Assembly: GCA_035527975.1 (NCBI GenBank) | Contig: DATKZM010000085.1 | Coordinates: forward strand, 123,326 to 187,325 | Direction: 5' to 3' | Source: DATKZM01 sp035527975 | Lineage (GTDB): Bacteria > Pseudomonadota > Alphaproteobacteria > JAPULJ01 | DNA length: 64,000 nt | Shown: in pieces, positions 18,417 to 27,757 of the stretch | Layout of the letters: each line of letters begins with the position of its first letter | Position numbering within the stretch: position 1 is the stretch's first letter | Translations under genes and position numbers: made by a program | The notes under the pieces: generated by a model | Told to the model about the DNA's origin: nothing | Databases searched by the model: none | What the model saw: the letters and a program-made list of their open reading frames with translations, nothing else

Positions 18417-18450
18417 CGGACTACCGCCGTGCTTGGCCAGACAGCGAACC

Positions 18451-19578
18451 TCAGGGCGCCACCGGCTCGATGCGCAACAAGGTTCCTTCGCCCGAATCGG
18501 TCAGAATGTAGAGATAGCCGTCGGGGCCCTGACGGACGTCGCGGATACGCTCGCCCAATTCTTCAAACAGACGCTCTTCCTTGATCACCTTCTCGCCCTT
18601 TAGCACCAGACGCGACAGGAGCTGAAAGCGCAGCGCGCCGACGAACACGTTGCCCTTCCAGCGCGGGTATTTGTCGCCGGTGTAGAAGGCCATGCCGGAT
18701 GGCGCGATCGATGGGTCCCAATAGTGAACCGGCTGCTCCATGCCCGCCTTGTGCGTACCGTCGCCGATCTTGCCGCCCCAGTAGTGCCGGCCGTAGGAAA
18801 TCACCGGCCAGCCGTAGTTGCGTCCGGGCCGGGGGATGTTGATCTCGTCGCCGCCGCGCGCGCCATGCTCGACCGTCCACAGCTTCCCCGTGATTGGATG
18901 CAGGGCGGCGCCTTGCGGATTGCGGTGGCCAAAGGACCAGATCTCCGGCCGATACCCGGTCTTGCCGACAAAGGGGTTGTCTTTCGGAATGCGGCCGTCG
19001 CGATGGATGCGCACGACCTGGCCGCGGTTGACGCGCGGATCCTGAGCCCGTTCGCGTTGGCCGCGCTCGCCCACTGTGGCAAAGAGCGTGCCGTCGCGCG
19101 CTATCACCAGACGTGAGCCGAAATGCTGTCCGCCACCCGTCTTCGGCACCTGGCGGAAAATCACCTTGAGCGCGCTCAGTGCATTGTCCTTCAGGACCGC
19201 GCGCGCGATCGCCGTGCCGCCGCCACCTTCGCCCGGCTCGGCATAGGAAAGATAGATCACGCGGTTGGCCGCGAAATCCGTATCGAGGATCACGTCCAAC
19301 AACCCGCCCTGTCCGGTCGCGTAGACGCCCGGCACACCTTTGACCGGCGGTGAAATTTTCCCGCCTGGGCCGACGATACGCAGCCTGCCCGGGCGTTCGG
19401 TCACCAGCATACGGCCATCGGGCAGGAAGGCGAGCGACCAGGGATGCTCAAGCCCCTTGGCGAGCGTCGTAAGGCGCAGCCGATAATGCTCTGACTTATA
19501 GAGGGTTTGCGCTGCGGCAGACCCCGGGACGAGCGTCAATGCGCCAAGGGCTAGCAGCAATCGGACAGGGTTTGGCAT
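18451..19578 (-). CDS. PQQ-dependent sugar dehydrogenase-like (YliI/Asd family) beta-propeller
   Basis: Secreted six-bladed beta-propeller of the soluble aldose sugar dehydrogenase / L-sorbosone dehydrogenase family; 375 aa. A signal peptide (LLLALGALTLVPGSAAAQ) is followed by GLEHPWSLAFLPDGRMLVTE, a hallmark of the family, then GGQHFGSRLVIARDG, WSFGHRNPQGAALHP, VEHGARGGDEIN and NYGWPVISYG, which include the residues that bind PQQ and Ca in Asd. It probably oxidises a sugar or is a carbohydrate-binding propeller in the periplasm. ATG 19578 has GAGGAAG upstream. Divergent from the YfgM-like gene. Confidence 0.88.
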   Translation of the reverse strand: MPNPVRLLLALGALTLVPGSAAAQTLYKSEHYRLRLTTLAKGLEHPWSLAFLPDGRMLVTERPGRLRIVGPGGKISPPVKGVPGVYATGQGGLLDVILDTDFAANRVIYLSYAEPGEGGGGTAIARAVLKDNALSALKVIFRQVPKTGGGQHFGSRLVIARDGTLFATVGERGQRERAQDPRVNRGQVVRIHRDGRIPKDNPFVGKTGYRPEIWSFGHRNPQGAALHPITGKLWTVEHGARGGDEINIPRPGRNYGWPVISYGRHYWGGKIGDGTHKAGMEQPVHYWDPSIAPSGMAFYTGDKYPRWKGNVFVGALRFQLLSRLVLKGEKVIKEERLFEELGERIRDVRQGPDGYLYILTDSGEGTLLRIEPVAP

Positions 19579-19781
19579 GACTTGGTCTTCCTCATTGCGA
19601 ACACGGACTTGTTCACTGTGAGATGGCCAGAATTTGGCGCGAGGCAAGGCTGCGCCCGAAATCGCGGTCGGACACCGGCGTAGTCCCTTCCCGTTGCAGT
19701 GCATCATCGCGCAGTCTATGTTTGCGCGCCCTCGGCCGGTGCCATCGCGCGCTGCGCCCGGACAGCCCCCCGGAGCTTCGA

Positions 19782-20495
19782 TTGGCCAGAAAGAAAGCAA
19801 AGACTGACAAGCGCGGCGACGCACCGGTCGACGAGGACGATCATCTCGACGCCCAACTCTTCAAGGAGGTGGACGAGGATATTCGCCGCGACCGCTACAC
19901 GCAGATCTGGAAGTCCTACGGCAAGTATTTCGTCGGCGGGGCGGCCGCGATCGTGCTGGCGACGGCGGCTGTGGTGTTCTGGCAGCGCTATCAGATCTTG
20001 GTCGCGGGCAAGGCGGGGGAAGCCTATGCGGCGGCCGTGGGCATTGCCCAGACGGGCAAGACCGACGAGGCCATCAAGGCGCTGGCGGCCGTAGCGGCCA
20101 ATTCAGGCAGCGGCTACAAAACGATGGCCCGCTTCCAGGAGGCGGCGCTGCGGGCCAAGAAGGGCGAGACCCGCCAGGCCGCCGCGCTCTATGATGCGAT
20201 CGCGGCCGATGGCGCTGCGGACTCGGTCCTGCGCGATTTGGCGCGCCTGTTGGCGGTGATGACAGAGCTCGACACCGGCAAGCCGGTGGAATTGACGGCC
20301 AAGATCGCCCAGCTCGCGAATGGCGACGGGCCGTGGCACCATTCGGCGCTGGAGCTGACCGCGCTGCTGGCCCAGAAATCGGGCGATATCAAGCGGGCGC
20401 GTGAGATTTTTACCCGGCTGGCCGATGACGGCACAGCGCCCAGCGCCTTGCGGGCGCGGGCGCGGGCGCTGCTCGGGTCTCTGGGCGGTTCATGA
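19782..20495 (+). CDS. YfgM-like TPR membrane protein
   Basis: Single-span inner-membrane protein with periplasmic tetratricopeptide-like helices; 237 aa. A charged N-terminus (VDEDDHLDAQLFKEVDEDIRRD) precedes the span YFVGGAAAIVLATAAVVFW, then helical repeats (AAALYDAIAADGAADSVLRDLA). In relatives it acts as a chaperone partner of the Sec translocon and sits beside bamB and der, as here. No ATG fits; the start is read as TTG 19782 with GGAG 6 bases upstream. The bamB start follows after 45 bases. Confidence 0.85.
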   Translation: MARKKAKTDKRGDAPVDEDDHLDAQLFKEVDEDIRRDRYTQIWKSYGKYFVGGAAAIVLATAAVVFWQRYQILVAGKAGEAYAAAVGIAQTGKTDEAIKALAAVAANSGSGYKTMARFQEAALRAKKGETRQAAALYDAIAADGAADSVLRDLARLLAVMTELDTGKPVELTAKIAQLANGDGPWHHSALELTALLAQKSGDIKRAREIFTRLADDGTAPSALRARARALLGSLGGS

Positions 20496-20540
20496 TCATC
20501 TATCGTCCAAGGGCGGCGGCAACTGTCTGGAGCATCTGGC

Positions 20541-21908
20541 GTGAACGCAGAACCTAAGAGCACGGATCGGTCCCGCCGCCCCAGAGGCGGTGCGACGGCG
20601 ATCGCATTGCTGGCCGCACTGTTGCTGGGCGGCTGCGAATCGTCGCTCAACCCCTTCCGGACCAAGGAGGAACCACCCCTCCCAGGCGCGCGAATACCGG
20701 TGCTCGAGGCCGATACGGCGCTCAAACCCGATCCGCGGCTGAAGGATCTTGAGGTTGCGCTTCCGCGGCCGCGAACCAATCCCGAATGGCCGCAGGCCGG
20801 CGGATACGCAAACCATGCCATGTACCATTTGTCGCTGGCCACCAACCCCAAGCGCGTATGGGAAGTCCGCATCGGCTCGGGATCGTCGAAGTCGCGGCGG
20901 CTGATTGTTCAGCCGATCGTTGGCGCCGGCCGTATCTTCACGATGGATGCGCGTTCGCGGGTGAGCGCTTTCGATGCCGCCTCGGGCAGCCGACATTGGA
21001 CCGCCACGGTGTTGCCCAAACGCGATGACGAAGGCGATCTCGGCGGGGGCCTCGCATTCGCCGACGGCAAGGTCTATGTCGCCACGGGCGCCGCCGAGGT
21101 ATTGGCGCTCGACGCGGCCAGCGGCAAGGAGATTTGGCGCGTGCGCGTCAGCGCGCCGATGCGTGCTGCGCCGACCGTGGGCGGCGGCCGGGTCTTTGTG
21201 GTGACTGTCCAGAACGAACTGATCGCGCTCGAGATCAAAAAGGGCAAGGAGATTTGGCGTCACACGGGCATTCCCGAGGCGGCCGGCTTCCTCGGCCATG
21301 CGAGCCCGGCCTATTCGCGGGGTGTGCTGATCGTGCCCCATACTTCTGGCGAGGTTTACGCGCTGCGCGCCGACAATGGCAGGCGCCTTTGGTCGGATCA
21401 GATCGCCTCGATCCGCCGCGTGACGTCGGTCGCCAAGCTCACGCATATTCGCGGCCACCCGGTCATCGATGGCGGCCGGGTCTATGTCGTCAGCCACAGC
21501 GGGCGGCTGGCGGCGATCGAGTTGCGTACCGGCAACCGGGCGTGGGACGTCGATGTCGGCGCCTTGCAGACGCCGTGGGTTGCCGGCGAGTACCTTTACA
21601 TCCTCACCAATGACGGCAAGCTTGCCTGCATCCGCCGCGACAACGGCCGTATCAAATGGTCGCTGGCGCTGCTGCCCTATATCGACAAGAAAAAGCAGAA
21701 GGACCCGATCTTCTGGGTCGGGCCGGTTCTTGCCGGCGACCGGCTGATCGTCACCGGATCGCACGGCGAGGCCTTCGCGGTTTCGCCCTATACCGGCCAG
21801 GTGCTGGGCCGCCTGCGGTTGTCGGAGGGCATCTTGATCCCACCGCTCATCGCCCTCAACACGCTCTACATTCTGGACGACGACGGCGATCTGGCGGCTT
21901 ATCGATAG
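20541..21908 (+). CDS. bamB: Outer membrane protein assembly factor BamB
   Basis: Lipoprotein of the BAM complex that inserts beta-barrel proteins into the outer membrane; 455 aa. GTG start, then a lipoprotein signal with lipobox LLLGGC (Cys32). The rest is an eight-bladed PQQ-type propeller with repeating blades such as ALDAASGKEIWRVRVSAPM, ALRADNGRRLWSDQI and AIELRTGNRAWDVDVG. Length is larger than E. coli BamB (about 390) but usual for alphaproteobacteria, which have a longer N-terminal linker. It lies between a YfgM-like gene and der, the conserved order. Confidence 0.93.
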   Translation: MNAEPKSTDRSRRPRGGATAIALLAALLLGGCESSLNPFRTKEEPPLPGARIPVLEADTALKPDPRLKDLEVALPRPRTNPEWPQAGGYANHAMYHLSLATNPKRVWEVRIGSGSSKSRRLIVQPIVGAGRIFTMDARSRVSAFDAASGSRHWTATVLPKRDDEGDLGGGLAFADGKVYVATGAAEVLALDAASGKEIWRVRVSAPMRAAPTVGGGRVFVVTVQNELIALEIKKGKEIWRHTGIPEAAGFLGHASPAYSRGVLIVPHTSGEVYALRADNGRRLWSDQIASIRRVTSVAKLTHIRGHPVIDGGRVYVVSHSGRLAAIELRTGNRAWDVDVGALQTPWVAGEYLYILTNDGKLACIRRDNGRIKWSLALLPYIDKKKQKDPIFWVGPVLAGDRLIVTGSHGEAFAVSPYTGQVLGRLRLSEGILIPPLIALNTLYILDDDGDLAAYR

Positions 21909-21923
21909 GGCCGGTGCGCGCCA

Positions 21924-22011
21924 CCCTCGTGCTTCGACAAGCCCGGCATGAGGACCAATTGTGATCGCCGACACGAGCAACGCCTCATCCTGAGCTTGTC
22001 CAGGGGTGAGG
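21924..22011. repeat. REP-like inverted repeat between bamB and der
   Basis: Two imperfect inverted arms: the plus-strand segment 21924-21953, read in reverse complement, begins CCTCATGCCGGGCTTGTCGA, and the segment 21983-22011 begins CCTCATCCTGAGCTTGTCCA. About 24 of 29 positions can be aligned, with 29 bases between the arms. The CCTCATCCTGAGCTTGTC core is a frequent intergenic repeat in GC-rich alphaproteobacteria. It may act as a terminator or mRNA-stability element after bamB. Confidence 0.65.
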
Positions 22012-22081
22012 CTGTCGGCCTTGTGCTTGTACTTGGACAGGACGCATCAGTCGTTTGGACAGATATCAGGAGCGATGGGCA

Positions 22082-23443
22082 GTGACCTACACGGTCGCGA
22101 TCGTCGGGCGGCCGAATGTCGGCAAGTCGACCTTGTACAACCGCCTCGTCGGGAAGCGCGAGGCGCTGGTCGATGACGCGCCCGGCTTGACGCGCGACCG
22201 GCGCGAGGGCGAGGCATCGCTCGGCGGGCTTGCCTTCACAGCGATCGACACGGCCGGGCTGGAGGAGGCCGACGCCGACACGCTGGAAGCCAAGATGCTC
22301 GCGCAGAGCGAACGCGCCGTGGCCGACGCCGATCTGGTGCTGTTCCTGTTCGATGCCCGCGCAGGCATTACCCCGCTCGATCGGCACTTCGCCGCGCTGC
22401 TTCGCCGCAGCGGCAAGCCTCTCGCGCTGATCGCCAATAAATGCGAGGGCAAGGGCGGCGAGGCCGGGCTGGTCGATGCCTACGCTCTCGGCCTCGGCGA
22501 GCCGATCCCGATTTCGGCCCAGCATGGCGAGGGGCTGAGCGATCTCTACGATGTTATCGCCGCGCACGCCCCCCCCGAGGACGCGTCGGTTGAAGATAGC
22601 GAAGGCGAACGTGCGCTGCGTCTGGCCATCGTCGGCCGGCCCAATGTCGGCAAGTCGACGCTGATCAACCGACTGGTCGGCGAGGAGCGGGTTCTGACCG
22701 GCCCCGAGCCCGGCGTGACACGCGATGCGATCTCGATTGACTGGTCGTATGAAGACCGCGCCATTGCGCTGTTCGACACGGCCGGCCTGCGCCGGCGTGC
22801 CCGCATTGACGATCGCATGGAAAAGCTCTCGGCGGGCGATGCAATTCGCGCGGTGAAGTTTGCCCACTGCGTCATCCTGATGATCGACGCAACGGAGATC
22901 GAGCCGAATACTGGCAGCCTCCACAAACAGGATCTCACCATCGCCCGCATCGTGATCGAGGAGGGCAGGGCCCTCGTTGTTGCCGCCAACAAATGGGATG
23001 CGGTCGAGGACCGCGCCCGTGTGCGCGCCCGCATCGCGGAGAGCATCGAGGATTCGATGGGCCAGGCGCGCGGCGTGCCGATTGTTCATATCACCGCGCT
23101 CGACGGCACCGGCGTGGCCAAGCTGATGGCGGCGGTATTCGCGGTCGATGCGCGCTGGAACAAGCACCTGCCGACCGCGGCCCTGAACCGCTGGCTGTCG
23201 GATATGATCGAGCGCCACCCGCCGCCCATGGCCAAGGGGCGGCGTCTGCGGCTGCGCTATCTCACGCAGGTCAATACCCGCCCGCCCAGTTTTGCGATTT
23301 TCGTCAGCCGGCCGGTTGAGCTTCCCGGCGCCTATCGCCGCTACCTCGTCAACGGACTGCGCGACGCCTTCGGCCTCGACGGTGTGCCGATCCGGCTGAT
23401 GATGCGCAAGGGTAAAAACCCCTATGCCGAAGACGAACGCTAA
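22082..23443 (+). CDS. der: Ribosome biogenesis GTPase Der (EngA)
   Basis: Essential double-GTPase needed for 50S assembly; 453 aa. Two tandem G domains, each starting GRPNVGKST (near residue 8 and residue 190), with DTAGLE/DTAGLR switch II motifs and NKCEG/NKWDA specificity motifs, then the C-terminal KH-like domain (TRPPSFAIFVSRP). The start is GTG 22082 (MTYTVAIVGRP), with AGGAG at 22068-22072; an upstream TTG in frame at 22055 is less likely. Confidence 0.97.
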   Translation: MTYTVAIVGRPNVGKSTLYNRLVGKREALVDDAPGLTRDRREGEASLGGLAFTAIDTAGLEEADADTLEAKMLAQSERAVADADLVLFLFDARAGITPLDRHFAALLRRSGKPLALIANKCEGKGGEAGLVDAYALGLGEPIPISAQHGEGLSDLYDVIAAHAPPEDASVEDSEGERALRLAIVGRPNVGKSTLINRLVGEERVLTGPEPGVTRDAISIDWSYEDRAIALFDTAGLRRRARIDDRMEKLSAGDAIRAVKFAHCVILMIDATEIEPNTGSLHKQDLTIARIVIEEGRALVVAANKWDAVEDRARVRARIAESIEDSMGQARGVPIVHITALDGTGVAKLMAAVFAVDARWNKHLPTAALNRWLSDMIERHPPPMAKGRRLRLRYLTQVNTRPPSFAIFVSRPVELPGAYRRYLVNGLRDAFGLDGVPIRLMMRKGKNPYAEDER

Positions 23444-23493
23444 CACCCGCGCTAATGACGCCCACTATATCGGCTGGCCGGGCCGTGCCGCTC

Positions 23494-24276
23494 TCACGAA
23501 ACCGGCTTCACCCGTACGTTGATTGTGATCAGGCGCCATTGGCCGTCTTCCTTCACGTAGCGCAGGTCGAACAAGACTTCGGAGGGCCGGGTCGGATAGC
23601 GGCCCTTGACCTCCAGCGCGCCGAGATTGTTGAGCTTGGGCGCGGGATCGAACTGCGGCCGCGTGCCCTTGATCGGCGAGATGTCGATGCCCTCGGCAAC
23701 GAACCTGTGGAACACACCCTGAATCTGCACGGCCGTGAATTTCTTGCGCATGGCGCTTGAGAGCTTGGCGTGGAAGGCGCCGAAATCCTTGCTTTGGACT
23801 GCCGTGTTGAAATCGAGCAGCGAGCGCATCACCAGCGCTTCGCTCTCCGCGAGCTGCGGCAAGCCGCCGCCGGAAACGCCGCCCGACGGGAAGGTCATGC
23901 CGATCACCCGCCAGGCGTCGCCGATCTTGACCAATCCGATATGGGCCGGCAGGCGGGCGCCGTCGCGCAGCGTGATGGTGCCCTTGAGGAGCGTGCGGGT
24001 CCCGGTGATCTCACGCGAATTCCAGGAGGCTGACTTGTAGCGATCCATGCCGAAGCGCCGTACGGCAATACGGAATGCGCTGAGGGCCTGGCGCTGGCGA
24101 AAGAGGGGAGCGGTCTCCTTGTAGGCCTGCTCGATGCGGCCATTGCCGACATGATCGAGAAATTTGTTGGCCGCCTCCGCCGCCGGTTCGGTCGCCGCGA
24201 AGATCAGCCATATGAGCAGGCCGACGACCACGATGACACCTCCTGCGCCGGCCAGTACCCATTTCAGTGCCTTCAT
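23494..24276 (-). CDS. Membrane-anchored protein with two NTF2-like repeats, 260 aa
   Basis: Function unknown. One N-terminal span (WVLAGAGGVIVVVGLLIWLIF) anchors two similar exported domains: the first (about residues 30-130) has AANKFLDHVGNGRIEQAYKE and ends with GDAWRVIGM; the second (about 150-258) has LLDFNTAVQSKDFGAFHAKLS and ends with DGQWRLITIN. This helix-plus-sheet pattern ending in W+V/I resembles NTF2/DUF4864-type domains duplicated within one chain. It is the last gene of the long minus-strand block, 33 bases after the oxoamine synthase. Confidence 0.65.
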   Translation of the reverse strand: MKALKWVLAGAGGVIVVVGLLIWLIFAATEPAAEAANKFLDHVGNGRIEQAYKETAPLFRQRQALSAFRIAVRRFGMDRYKSASWNSREITGTRTLLKGTITLRDGARLPAHIGLVKIGDAWRVIGMTFPSGGVSGGGLPQLAESEALVMRSLLDFNTAVQSKDFGAFHAKLSSAMRKKFTAVQIQGVFHRFVAEGIDISPIKGTRPQFDPAPKLNNLGALEVKGRYPTRPSEVLFDLRYVKEDGQWRLITINVRVKPVS

Positions 24277-24309
24277 TGATCCGTCCTTTTTCGTCGGTCC
24301 ATCGGGTGG

Positions 24310-25518
24310 CTAGAGGATCCCGGCCGACCTGCCGCATCGCCTGAAGGCATCCAACACTTCGTCGAGATCGGCCTCGGTATGCTCGGAAGATACGATGGTG
24401 CGCAGCCGCGAGGCATCCTCGGCCACGATAGGATATGCCACGGCGACCGCGAAGACACCCGCCGCCATCAACGCATCGCGAAGCGCCTTCGTATTGGCGG
24501 CGCCGCCGATGATGACCGGGATAAGCGGGGTCACGCTAACGCCAGTGTCGAAGCCGAGCGCGTTGAGCCCGGCGCGGAAATATGCGGCACGCGCCCATAG
24601 CCGCTCGATCCGCTCGGGTTCGGCCTCGATGATGTCGAGCGCTTTCAGGGCCGCTGCCGTGTCGGCCGGCGTCAGGGTGGAGGCGCTGAAGAACTGGGCG
24701 CGATGACGCTGTTCGAGCCAGCGAATGAGCTCGCGCGAGCCCGCGATATAGCCGCCCATGATGCCGAGCGCCTTGGACAGCGTGCCGACCTGGATCGCCA
24801 CTCGGCCTTCGAGCCCGAAATGATCGACCGTGCCGCGTCCGCCCTTGCCGATTACGCCGACGGCATGTGCGTCGTCGACGTAAGCGAACGCACCGGCCGC
24901 CTCGGCCGCTTCGATCAGACCGGGCAGGGGGGCGATGTCGCCGTCCATCGAGAAGATCCCGTCGGTGACCAGCGCGATCCGCCGCGCGCCGCCGTCGGCG
25001 GCTGCGGCCAGCTTTGCATCGGCATCGCCGACATCGCCATGCGCGTAAACGTGCACCCTTGCCCGGCTCATGCGCGCGCTGTCGATCAGGCTGGCATGGT
25101 TGAGCGCGTCACTGACGATGGCGTCCGCCTCGCCGAGCAGCGCTGGGAAGATGCCGAGATTGGCGACATAGCCGGTCTGGGTCACCAACACCGCCTCCAC
25201 GCCTTTGAAGGCGGCAAGCCGCGCCTCAAGCTCGTCGTGCAGGGGCAGGTTTCCGCAAGCGTTCCGCGCCGAGGCCACGCCCGCGCCATAGCGTGCGAGC
25301 GCGGCCGCTGCCGCTTCCTTCACCGCGGGATGGTTAGCGAGCCCGAGATAATTGTTCGCCGCCATGTTGATGACCGGCCGGCCGTCGAGGACGGTGCGCG
25401 GCTCTTGCGGCGCCTCCAGCGTCGGCCATTCCATGACGAGGCCGTCGGCCTCGAGCCTGGCGAGGTCGGCGGCCAGAAACTCAAGTGGGTTAGGCGTGGG
25501 CTGCGCGGCGGGCGGCAT
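24310..25518 (-). CDS. Alpha-oxoamine synthase (KBL/BioF/SPT-like PLP enzyme)
   Basis: Cytoplasmic PLP enzyme condensing an amino acid with an acyl-CoA. The 402 residues hold NNYLGL, the aromatic-free SGxxAN-like loop TQTGYVANLG, DDAHAVGVIGKGGRG, and the Schiff-base Lys249 in VGTLSKALGIMGGY. It could be 2-amino-3-ketobutyrate CoA ligase (kbl), 8-amino-7-oxononanoate synthase (bioF) or a serine palmitoyltransferase-like enzyme. No tdh or bio genes are nearby, so substrate choice is left open. It lies 12 bases downstream of an SDR gene that may act on its ketone product. Confidence 0.85.
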   Translation of the reverse strand: MPPAAQPTPNPLEFLAADLARLEADGLVMEWPTLEAPQEPRTVLDGRPVINMAANNYLGLANHPAVKEAAAAALARYGAGVASARNACGNLPLHDELEARLAAFKGVEAVLVTQTGYVANLGIFPALLGEADAIVSDALNHASLIDSARMSRARVHVYAHGDVGDADAKLAAAADGGARRIALVTDGIFSMDGDIAPLPGLIEAAEAAGAFAYVDDAHAVGVIGKGGRGTVDHFGLEGRVAIQVGTLSKALGIMGGYIAGSRELIRWLEQRHRAQFFSASTLTPADTAAALKALDIIEAEPERIERLWARAAYFRAGLNALGFDTGVSVTPLIPVIIGGAANTKALRDALMAAGVFAVAVAYPIVAEDASRLRTIVSSEHTEADLDEVLDAFRRCGRSAGIL

Positions 25519-25530
25519 GAAACGGGCCTC

Positions 25531-26271
25531 TCACGAGACCCTGACGATTTCGCCGTTCTTCGTGCAGGACGCCTCGGCGAGCTTGACGAAATCCTCGGTG
25601 ATCGCCTCGGGCTCGGGCAGCGTCATCGGGTCTTCGCCCGGCATCGCCTTGGCGCGCATGCCCGTGCGCGCCGTCGCCGGATCGAGGATGTTGGCGCGCA
25701 CATTGGTTTTCTCATTCTCCGCCGCATAGATCTTGATCAGCATTTCCAGCGCCGCCTTGGAAACCGCATAGCCGCCCCAATAGGGGAAGACCTTCCCTGC
25801 CACGCCCGAGGTCACGAAGATCGCGCGGCCGGCTTCCGAGGCCTGCAGCAATGGATCGAGCGAGCGGATAAGTCGCCAGTTGGCGGTAAGGTTGGTCGCC
25901 ATCACAGCGTCCCAGTCCTCGGGCTCGATATGGCCGACCGGCGAGAGCTCGCCCAGAATGCCGGCATTGCCGACCAGGACATCGAGCCGCCCGAAACGCT
26001 CGTAGAGCGCCGCGCCCATGCGGTCGATCGCCGCGTAGTCGGTGAGGTCGAGGGGCACCAGCGTGGCACTGTCCTCGTCATCCTTGATGCCGGTTGCAAC
26101 GCGGACCGCGTCGTCGACTTCCTCCAGCCCGCCTTGGGTGCGCGCGACCAGCACCAGATGCGCGCCCTCGGCGGCGAAACGTTTGGCAACGGCGGCGCCA
26201 ATGCCGCGCGAGGCACCGGTTACGAGCGCGATGCGTCCGGCGAGTCGGCCGCCCTCCGGCCCGGCACCCAT
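25531..26271 (-). CDS. Short-chain dehydrogenase/reductase
   Basis: NAD(P)-dependent classical SDR, 246 aa. Seen: TGASRGIG cofactor motif, NAG (GNAGILGE), catalytic Ser in VTSGVAGK, and YAVSK. The Tyr-x-x-x-Lys pair is intact. It starts 5 bases after the purF stop, in the conserved radA-cvpA-purF-SDR order of alphaproteobacteria. Substrate unknown; the neighbouring alpha-oxoamine synthase makes a 2-amino-3-ketone type product that an SDR could reduce, but this link is a guess. Confidence 0.88.
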   Translation of the reverse strand: MGAGPEGGRLAGRIALVTGASRGIGAAVAKRFAAEGAHLVLVARTQGGLEEVDDAVRVATGIKDDEDSATLVPLDLTDYAAIDRMGAALYERFGRLDVLVGNAGILGELSPVGHIEPEDWDAVMATNLTANWRLIRSLDPLLQASEAGRAIFVTSGVAGKVFPYWGGYAVSKAALEMLIKIYAAENEKTNVRANILDPATARTGMRAKAMPGEDPMTLPEPEAITEDFVKLAEASCTKNGEIVRVS

Positions 26272-26276
26272 GGGGT

Positions 26277-27746
26277 TCAGCTCACCTCTTCGAGCAGCGA
26301 AAGCTGCGAAGATACGGTACCTTCGTCGAGGTCCTGCAGACGCGTGGGATAATCGCCGGAGAAGCAGGCATCGCAGAATTGCGGGCTTTCGCTCACGCGC
26401 CGCTCCTCGCCCATTGCCCGGTAAAGCCCGTCCATCGAAATGAAGGCCAGCGAGTCGACGCCGATATGCTCGGCCATTTGCTGGACGTCGAGCTGCGAGG
26501 CGAGCAGTTCTCCGCGCGCCGGCGTGTCGATGCCATAGAAGCAGGAATGCCTGGTCGGTGGGCTGGAGATGCGCAGATGCACCTCCTTGGCGCCGGCGCT
26601 CCGCACCATCTCGACGATCTTGGTCGAGGTCGTCCCGCGCACAATCGAATCGTCGACGAGAATGACGCTCTTGCCTGCGATCTGGGCGCGGTTGGCGTTG
26701 TGCTTCAGGCGCACGCCGAGGTGACGGATCTGGTCGGTCGGCTCGATAAAGGTGCGCCCGACATAGTGATTGCGGATAATGCCGAGCTCGAACGGAATGC
26801 CCGCCTCGGCGGCGTAGCCGATCGCTGCCGGCACGCCGGAATCAGGCACCGGGATCACCACGTCGGCGGGAACCGGCGCCTCGCGGGCGAGCTCGCTGCC
26901 GATGCGTTTGCGCGCCTCATAGACATTGACGCCTTCGACGATGCTGTCGGGCCGCGAGAAATAGATGAACTCGAAGATGCAGAAGCGTTTCCGGCGCGGC
27001 GGGAAGGGACGCATGCTGTGCACCCCGTCCTGGTCGAGTACCACCATCTCGCCCGCCTCCACGTCGCGCACGAACTCCGCGCCCAGAATATCGAGGGCGC
27101 AGGTCTCCGATGCCAGGATGTACCCGTCGTCGAGCTTGCCGAGGACGAGCGGACGCACGCCCAGCGGGTCGCGCACCCCGATGACTTTCTTCCGGCTGAT
27201 CAGCACGAAGGAGTAGGCGCCCTCGACCTGGCGCAGCGCCTCGATCACCCGGTCGACCAGGCGTTTGCCCCTGGAAGTGGCGATGAGCTGGATGATCACC
27301 TCGGTATCGGTGGTCGACTGGAAGAGATGGCCGCGCTCGACCAGATCGGTGCGCAGCGCCAGCGCGTTGGTGAGGTTGCCGTTATGCGCGACCGCCAGGC
27401 CGCCAAAGGCGAAATCGGCGAACAGCGGCTGTACGTTCCGCATCGCCGTATCGCCGGTGGTCGAATAGCGCGTGTGGCCGATCGCGAGCGAGCCGGGCAG
27501 CCGGCCGATCGTCTCGGCCGAGGTAAAGTTATCGCCGACATGGCCGCGCGCCTTCTGGGTGTGAAAGTGCTCGCCATCGAAGCTAACGATGCCGGCGGCT
27601 TCCTGCCCGCGATGCTGAAGCGCGTGGAGGCCCAGCGCGGTGTGCGCGGCCGCGTCATCGGAGCCGAAGATGCCGAAGACGGCGCATTCCTCGTGCAGCT
27701 TGTCGTCGTCGAAGGGATCGGTTGAAACCAATGTCGGATCGCCCAT
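26277..27746 (-). CDS. purF: Amidophosphoribosyltransferase
   Basis: First committed step of purine synthesis: PRPP plus glutamine to phosphoribosylamine. 489 aa from ATG 27746. The N-terminal Ntn glutaminase domain has its catalytic Cys near residue 21 behind a short propeptide (KLHEEC), and GHTRYSTTG. The C-terminal PRTase has the PRPP loop SVILVDDSIVRGTTS. Cys residues in the C-terminal part (QFCDACFSGDYPT) fit the Fe-S-bearing class of PurF. GAGGA lies upstream of ATG 27746; a TTG at 27761 is less likely. Confidence 0.97.
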   Translation of the reverse strand: MGDPTLVSTDPFDDDKLHEECAVFGIFGSDDAAAHTALGLHALQHRGQEAAGIVSFDGEHFHTQKARGHVGDNFTSAETIGRLPGSLAIGHTRYSTTGDTAMRNVQPLFADFAFGGLAVAHNGNLTNALALRTDLVERGHLFQSTTDTEVIIQLIATSRGKRLVDRVIEALRQVEGAYSFVLISRKKVIGVRDPLGVRPLVLGKLDDGYILASETCALDILGAEFVRDVEAGEMVVLDQDGVHSMRPFPPRRKRFCIFEFIYFSRPDSIVEGVNVYEARKRIGSELAREAPVPADVVIPVPDSGVPAAIGYAAEAGIPFELGIIRNHYVGRTFIEPTDQIRHLGVRLKHNANRAQIAGKSVILVDDSIVRGTTSTKIVEMVRSAGAKEVHLRISSPPTRHSCFYGIDTPARGELLASQLDVQQMAEHIGVDSLAFISMDGLYRAMGEERRVSESPQFCDACFSGDYPTRLQDLDEGTVSSQLSLLEEVS

Positions 27747-27757
27747 CGCTTGTGTCC

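Noticed and set aside
24310..25518. Naming the PLP enzyme kbl or bioF
   Set aside because: Both are alpha-oxoamine synthases with the same motifs, and neither tdh nor biotin genes are nearby.
24703..27725. Two long plus-strand open frames opposite the oxoamine synthase, SDR and purF
   Set aside because: Both are high-GC shadow frames of well-supported minus-strand genes; no recognisable domain or start site.
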